Assembly (NCBI GenBank): GCA_002897935.1
Contig: BDTA01000089.1
Span: forward strand, 5,001 to 39,516
Reading direction: 5' to 3'
DNA: 34,516 nt
Source of the DNA: a bacterium BMS3Abin08
GTDB lineage: Bacteria > Nitrospirota > Thermodesulfovibrionia > Thermodesulfovibrionales > JdFR-85
A program made the translations under genes and the position numbers. The notes below the pieces were generated by a model. It was not told where the DNA came from. It did no database searches and saw only the letters and a program-made list of their open reading frames with translations. Each line of letters begins with the position of its first letter. Positions within the stretch are counted from its first letter, which is position 1. Below, in pieces: positions 31,350 through 34,516 of this stretch.

Positions 31350-32327
31350 TTGAAAGGTCTTAGCTGGATCAGAGAAAGCCTGACGCTGAAGGGCAGAATT
31401 ATCATTGCCGTACTTTCTCTTGTGATAATTGTCGGGGGAGGAGTTATAGCCTTCAAGTTTTATGACTTTACCCAGAACAACCCGAAGTTCTGTGTCAGTT
31501 GTCATCTTATGAAGCCCGCATATGATGCCTGGAAGAAGAGCAAGCATGCAGGCATAAACTGTCACGAGTGTCATCATCTCACAATTCCCGAACAGAACAA
31601 GCTGCTTGTTACTTTCGTACTCCACAGGCCGAAGTCTGTGCCGCAGCGCCATGGAAAGGTTATCGTGCCGTGGAAGTACTGTATTAAATGTCACTGGGAT
31701 AAGGACAAGAGATATCCCAACGCCCCGCTTATTAATAGTTCGCCCGGGCATGCAAAGCATTACTTTATGGAGCAGATCGAATGTGCAAAGTGTCACGGAT
31801 ATATCACCCATAAATTTGTTGCTGCGGCGAGGTTCTGTCTCAGGTGTCACCAGGGGAAAGAGGTGCATGGTGCGGGGATGCAGAAGCTCGCCTGTCTGAA
31901 CTGCCATACTGACAGAACCCAGAATCTCAAACCGGGAAGAAAGAAATGCCTCTTCTGTCACGGGAACAGCTCGATAAGAATGGAGCTTGTAGCTGACGAC
32001 ACGCTTGATGTGAAGTATTTCCGGCCCTCTGAAGAGCTGATACAGAAGGCTATAAAGATTAATGTCCCAAAAGATGCACCCATGCAGTTTTATTGTTATA
32101 AATGTCATAAACCACATGAGAAGTTGCGGCCGGATTACGGTACCTGTATGAGCTGTCATAGTCAGATAGTGAATGTCGGCAGGCATAAGTTGCATGTACA
32201 GAAAATGGGGCTGCAGTGTACTACCTGCCATAAACCTCACTCATGGAGAGTAAGTAAGAAAGCAGCCAAAAAGATCTGTACGCAGTGCCACGAATACAGA
32301 AATCCCCTTTCCTTTATAGGCTCTTAA
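31350..32327 (+). CDS. Membrane-anchored 11-heme cytochrome c (NapC/NirT-like N-terminus)
   Basis: This 325-residue protein has an uncleaved N-terminal anchor (about 16-36) and eleven CxxCH motifs: CVSCH, CHECH, CIKCH, CAKCH, CLRCH, CLNCH, CLFCH, CYKCH, CMSCH, CTTCH and CTQCH. The first two, with KPAYDAWKKSKHAG between them, resemble the quinol-dehydrogenase NapC/NirT module. The rest is a dense heme chain. TTG at 31350 is the start, with GAGGAGG seven bases upstream. It faces the periplasm and likely exchanges electrons with the following 4-heme protein, ferredoxin and NrfD-like subunit. Confidence 0.93.
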   Translation: MKGLSWIRESLTLKGRIIIAVLSLVIIVGGGVIAFKFYDFTQNNPKFCVSCHLMKPAYDAWKKSKHAGINCHECHHLTIPEQNKLLVTFVLHRPKSVPQRHGKVIVPWKYCIKCHWDKDKRYPNAPLINSSPGHAKHYFMEQIECAKCHGYITHKFVAAARFCLRCHQGKEVHGAGMQKLACLNCHTDRTQNLKPGRKKCLFCHGNSSIRMELVADDTLDVKYFRPSEELIQKAIKINVPKDAPMQFYCYKCHKPHEKLRPDYGTCMSCHSQIVNVGRHKLHVQKMGLQCTTCHKPHSWRVSKKAAKKICTQCHEYRNPLSFIGS

Positions 32328-32340
32328 GGGAAAGAGAGGA

Positions 32341-32361
32341 CGGGGATCTTTATATGCCCCG
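32341..32361 (+). other. Intergenic hairpin between the cytochrome genes
   Basis: CGGGG (32341-32345) pairs with CCCCG (32357-32361), followed by TTTAAATTATAAAG rather than a T-run. It is probably an mRNA-processing or stability hairpin, not a full terminator. Confidence 0.35.
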
Positions 32362-32402
32362 CCCTTTAAATTATAAAGTAATTCAAGTAGGAGGCGCTTA
32401 TT

Positions 32403-32873
32403 ATGAAGAATCATGTGCTTCGGCCGTTGTTTGTTGTCATTGCCGTTATTGCTCTCATTCTGGTAGCCCGCTATTTCTATGTCCCTTCCGATTTTGGGAT
32501 CTATGAAAGGGGCTTTATGTACGGCTATCACCGGAAGAGTAACGAGGGGGAGTGGAAGGCCTTTAAGGTAAAGTATCGCACCCGGGAATACTGTAAAGAC
32601 TGTCATTCGGATAAATATAAGAGCATAATGGCCTCAAAGCATCGCATAATCCAGTGTGAAAACTGCCACGGACCTGCTATTGATCATCCTGAAAATCCGC
32701 CGAAACTGACTATCGACAGGAGCAGGGCTCTCTGTAAACGTTGTCATACCTACTTGCCCTATCCCACAAGTAAGCGGGCAACGATAAAGGGCATTGATCC
32801 GAAAAAGCATAACCCTGATATGGAGTGCAGTTCGTGTCATAACCCACACAAACCAGACATGGAGGGTTGGTAA
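32403..32873 (+). CDS. Membrane-anchored 4-heme cytochrome c
   Basis: This 156-residue protein has an N-terminal hydrophobic anchor (about 8-24) and four CxxCH motifs: CKDCH, CENCH, CKRCH and CSSCH. CKDCHSDKYKSIMASKHRIIQ looks like the start of a compact tetraheme fold. TAGGAGG lies before the ATG. Its TAA overlaps the ATG of the ferredoxin gene by one base, which argues for a fixed complex. The specific family is not clear to me. Confidence 0.92.
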   Translation: MKNHVLRPLFVVIAVIALILVARYFYVPSDFGIYERGFMYGYHRKSNEGEWKAFKVKYRTREYCKDCHSDKYKSIMASKHRIIQCENCHGPAIDHPENPPKLTIDRSRALCKRCHTYLPYPTSKRATIKGIDPKKHNPDMECSSCHNPHKPDMEGW

Positions 32874-33643
32874 TGAAGCTAACGAGAAGAGATTTTTTAA
32901 TGACAGCCCTGCGGGGAACAATTGCCACCGCACTTCCTATCGGTGCGTTTAAGTTTCTGAAGCCCTCGGAGGCGAGGGCGGCAATAGCGGGAACGAATGT
33001 CCGGTGGGGATTCCTTGTTAATACTTATAAGTGTATAGGTTGCGGTTTCTGTGTTAAGGCCTGCAAGCTTGAAAATGATGTGCCTTACAATGTTGAGGTA
33101 ACGAGAACCTGGGTTGAAAGGTACGTGATCCTGAAAGACGGTCGTTTTCTTGCCGATACGCCTATGGGAGGACGGGACGGTTTTACAGACTCGAAGGTGC
33201 AGGACGAGGAGGTAAAGAACGCGGAGATTGCAAAGGGCTTTTTTGTTCCAAAGCTCTGCAATCAGTGCGAAAATCCGCCATGTGTTCAGGTCTGTCCCGT
33301 TGGTGCAACCTACCAGACCGCCGATGGTGTCTCGCTTGTCGACAGGTCCTGGTGCATAGGATGCGGGTACTGCATCATGGCATGTCCCTATGGTGCAAGA
33401 TTCTTTCACCCTGTGTACAAGACTGCTGAAAAATGCACCTTCTGCTATCACAGGATTACCAAGGGCATGAAGCCTGCCTGTGTTGATGCCTGTCCGACCG
33501 GTGCAAGGCAGATCGGCAACCTCAAGGACCCGAACGACCCCGTCACAAAGGTGATTCTGAATGAGCGGGTTGGGGTGCTTAAGGATGAATATGGAACAAA
33601 ACCACAGGCCTATTATATTGGTCTGGATAAAAACGTGAGGTGA
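32873..33643 (+). CDS. Tat-exported four-cluster ferredoxin (NrfC/PsrB-like)
   Basis: This 256-residue iron-sulfur subunit has a Tat signal (TRRDFLMTALRG, about residues 4-15). Four cluster motifs are seen: CIGCGFCVKAC, CNQCENPPCVQVCP, CIGCGYCIMACP and CTFC...CVDACPTGA. The arrangement is that of the NrfC/PsrB/DmsB family, which passes electrons between a catalytic or cytochrome partner and an NrfD-type membrane subunit. GGAGGG sits just before the ATG. It is followed five bases later by the NrfD-like gene. No molybdopterin subunit is encoded up to the window end. Confidence 0.95.
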   Translation: MKLTRRDFLMTALRGTIATALPIGAFKFLKPSEARAAIAGTNVRWGFLVNTYKCIGCGFCVKACKLENDVPYNVEVTRTWVERYVILKDGRFLADTPMGGRDGFTDSKVQDEEVKNAEIAKGFFVPKLCNQCENPPCVQVCPVGATYQTADGVSLVDRSWCIGCGYCIMACPYGARFFHPVYKTAEKCTFCYHRITKGMKPACVDACPTGARQIGNLKDPNDPVTKVILNERVGVLKDEYGTKPQAYYIGLDKNVR

Positions 33644-33647
33644 TATC

Positions 33648-34516
33648 ATGATAGAGAGTTATGTTCAAGAAGCTCAGTGGACAATAAAGGAGCTCTTTGT
33701 ATATCCGAATGAGTTTATATACTGGAGTATCCAGATCGTTATGTACCCCCTTATGACAGGGCTTGTTGCGGGCGCCTTTGTGCTCAGTTCGCTGTATCAC
33801 GTATTCGGACAGAAGGACCTTAAGGATATGGCAAAGTTTTCCCTCGTTTTTTCTTTTGCTCTCCTGCTTGTTGCTCCCGTGCCGCTGCTGTTCCATCTCC
33901 AGCATCCGCTCCGGGGAATGCAGGTCTTCTTCACCCCCCACTTTACGTCTGCCATATCCGCCTTTGGTATCGTCTTCTTCGCCTACTCGATAATTGTTAC
34001 AACGGAGATATGGTTTGTTTACAGGAAGCACTTTGTTGAGAAAACCCTTGAGCTTAAGGGCAAGGAGGGCCTGGGCAACACCGCAGTGCGGCTTCTGTAT
34101 AACGTTTTAACCCTCGGCGCCTATGATATCGGTGAGGAGGCCCTGCAGAAGGACGAAAAGGCGATAAAGATACTTGCAGGGTTTGGTATCCCGGTTGCCT
34201 GTTTCCTCCACGGTTATGCGGGGTTCATCTTCGGCTCCGTCAAGGCAAACGCCCTGTGGATGACTCCACTTATGCCGGTTATTTTTATCATGTCTGCGAT
34301 TGTCTCGGGTATTGCACTATGCATGCTGACATATATAGTAATAATGGAATGGAAGAAGTTCAGGATAAAGACCTCCAGAAAGCCCTGGGAGGTTACAGCC
34401 GAAGAGGTTGCAGGTGTGGAGATCGATCTGATGAGTAAGACCTCCAAATACCTCGTAGGGTTCATGATCGCCGCCATTACCCTTGAGATCCTCGACCTCA
34501 TCTTCAGGGGATATAC
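33648..34516 (+). CDS. NrfD/PsrC-like quinone-interacting membrane subunit (3' end cut)
   Basis: The frame is open from ATG at 33648 to the window end (about 289 codons seen). GAGGTGATATC precedes the ATG. Many hydrophobic helices are visible, for example YPLMTGLVAGAFVLSSLYH, FSLVFSFALLLVAPVPLLF, ISAFGIVFFAYSIIV, FGIPVACFLHGYAGFIFG and PVIFIMSAIVSGIALC. FHLQHPLRGMQVF and FLHGYAGF carry residues typical of the NrfD/PsrC quinone site region. It anchors the preceding ferredoxin to the membrane and exchanges electrons with menaquinone. Any catalytic subunit or end of this operon lies beyond the window. Confidence 0.9.
   Translation, partial: MIESYVQEAQWTIKELFVYPNEFIYWSIQIVMYPLMTGLVAGAFVLSSLYHVFGQKDLKDMAKFSLVFSFALLLVAPVPLLFHLQHPLRGMQVFFTPHFTSAISAFGIVFFAYSIIVTTEIWFVYRKHFVEKTLELKGKEGLGNTAVRLLYNVLTLGAYDIGEEALQKDEKAIKILAGFGIPVACFLHGYAGFIFGSVKANALWMTPLMPVIFIMSAIVSGIALCMLTYIVIMEWKKFRIKTSRKPWEVTAEEVAGVEIDLMSKTSKYLVGFMIAAITLEILDLIFRGY

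Overview
This window looks like an anaerobic, Gram-negative chromosome. KdsC and a LysM lytic transglycosylase imply an outer membrane and a peptidoglycan wall. Multiheme cytochromes, a b6-type cytochrome, a Rieske protein and a DsrE/F/H-TusA sulfur relay point to sulfur or quinone-linked respiration. My best guess is a Nitrospirota (Thermodesulfovibrionia-like) or Desulfobacterota-like bacterium. This rests on gene content and on the genome-wide style of the gtcattcc-type palindromic repeats; no marker gene here settles the phylum. No phage, transposase or CRISPR array is visible.

Layout. Bases 1-3060 are an accessory, repeat-rich stretch: a radical SAM/SPASM maturase cut by the window edge, a MoaD-like protein with an abnormal tail, a small two-CW cysteine protein, and three families of short palindromic repeats. 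Bases 3087-4775 hold a ferredoxin facing a four-gene sulfur-relay operon (DsrH-, DsrE- and DsrF-like, then TusA) with a clear promoter. Bases 4900-12386 are core information processing: truA, then on the minus strand rpsB-tsf-pyrH-frr-small ORF-dksA-like, then on the plus strand tRNA-Ser(GGA), SRP RNA, dnaX-ebfC-recR. Bases 12381-19381 are one long minus-strand run: comM-cmk-ispH-rpsA-sppA-HU/IHF-Rieske-cytochrome b6. The last two genes add a quinol-oxidising module to the end of a translation/housekeeping operon through 4-nt gene overlaps.

Bases 19382-20018 are a divergent intergenic region with paired repeat elements, an orphan terminator and a stem-loop, followed by mltD. Bases 21463-29944 are minus strand: kdsC-pgsA-plsY-TPR/zinc-ribbon membrane protein-PATAN/pseudopilin-like fusion-queC, then galE-like-pyrE-PHP phosphatase, then a TPR membrane protein. 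Bases 29938-34516 are plus strand: hemL (heme precursor synthesis), then a membrane-anchored 11-heme cytochrome, a 4-heme cytochrome, a Tat-exported four-cluster ferredoxin and an NrfD-like quinone-interacting membrane subunit cut by the window end. This is a plausible quinone/periplasmic-cytochrome oxidoreductase.

The strongest leads are: (1) the cytochrome b6-like protein, which has its four heme-ligand His and a Cys equivalent to the heme c_n (c_i) Cys35 of b6f complexes; (2) the 11-heme/4-heme/FeS/NrfD complex; (3) a sulfur relay whose DsrH-like subunit has no cysteine at all; (4) a PATAN domain fused to a GspG-like C-terminus beside a TPR/zinc-ribbon partner; (5) likely leaderless genes; (6) a nine-A run in dnaX at a position where slippage would truncate the protein.
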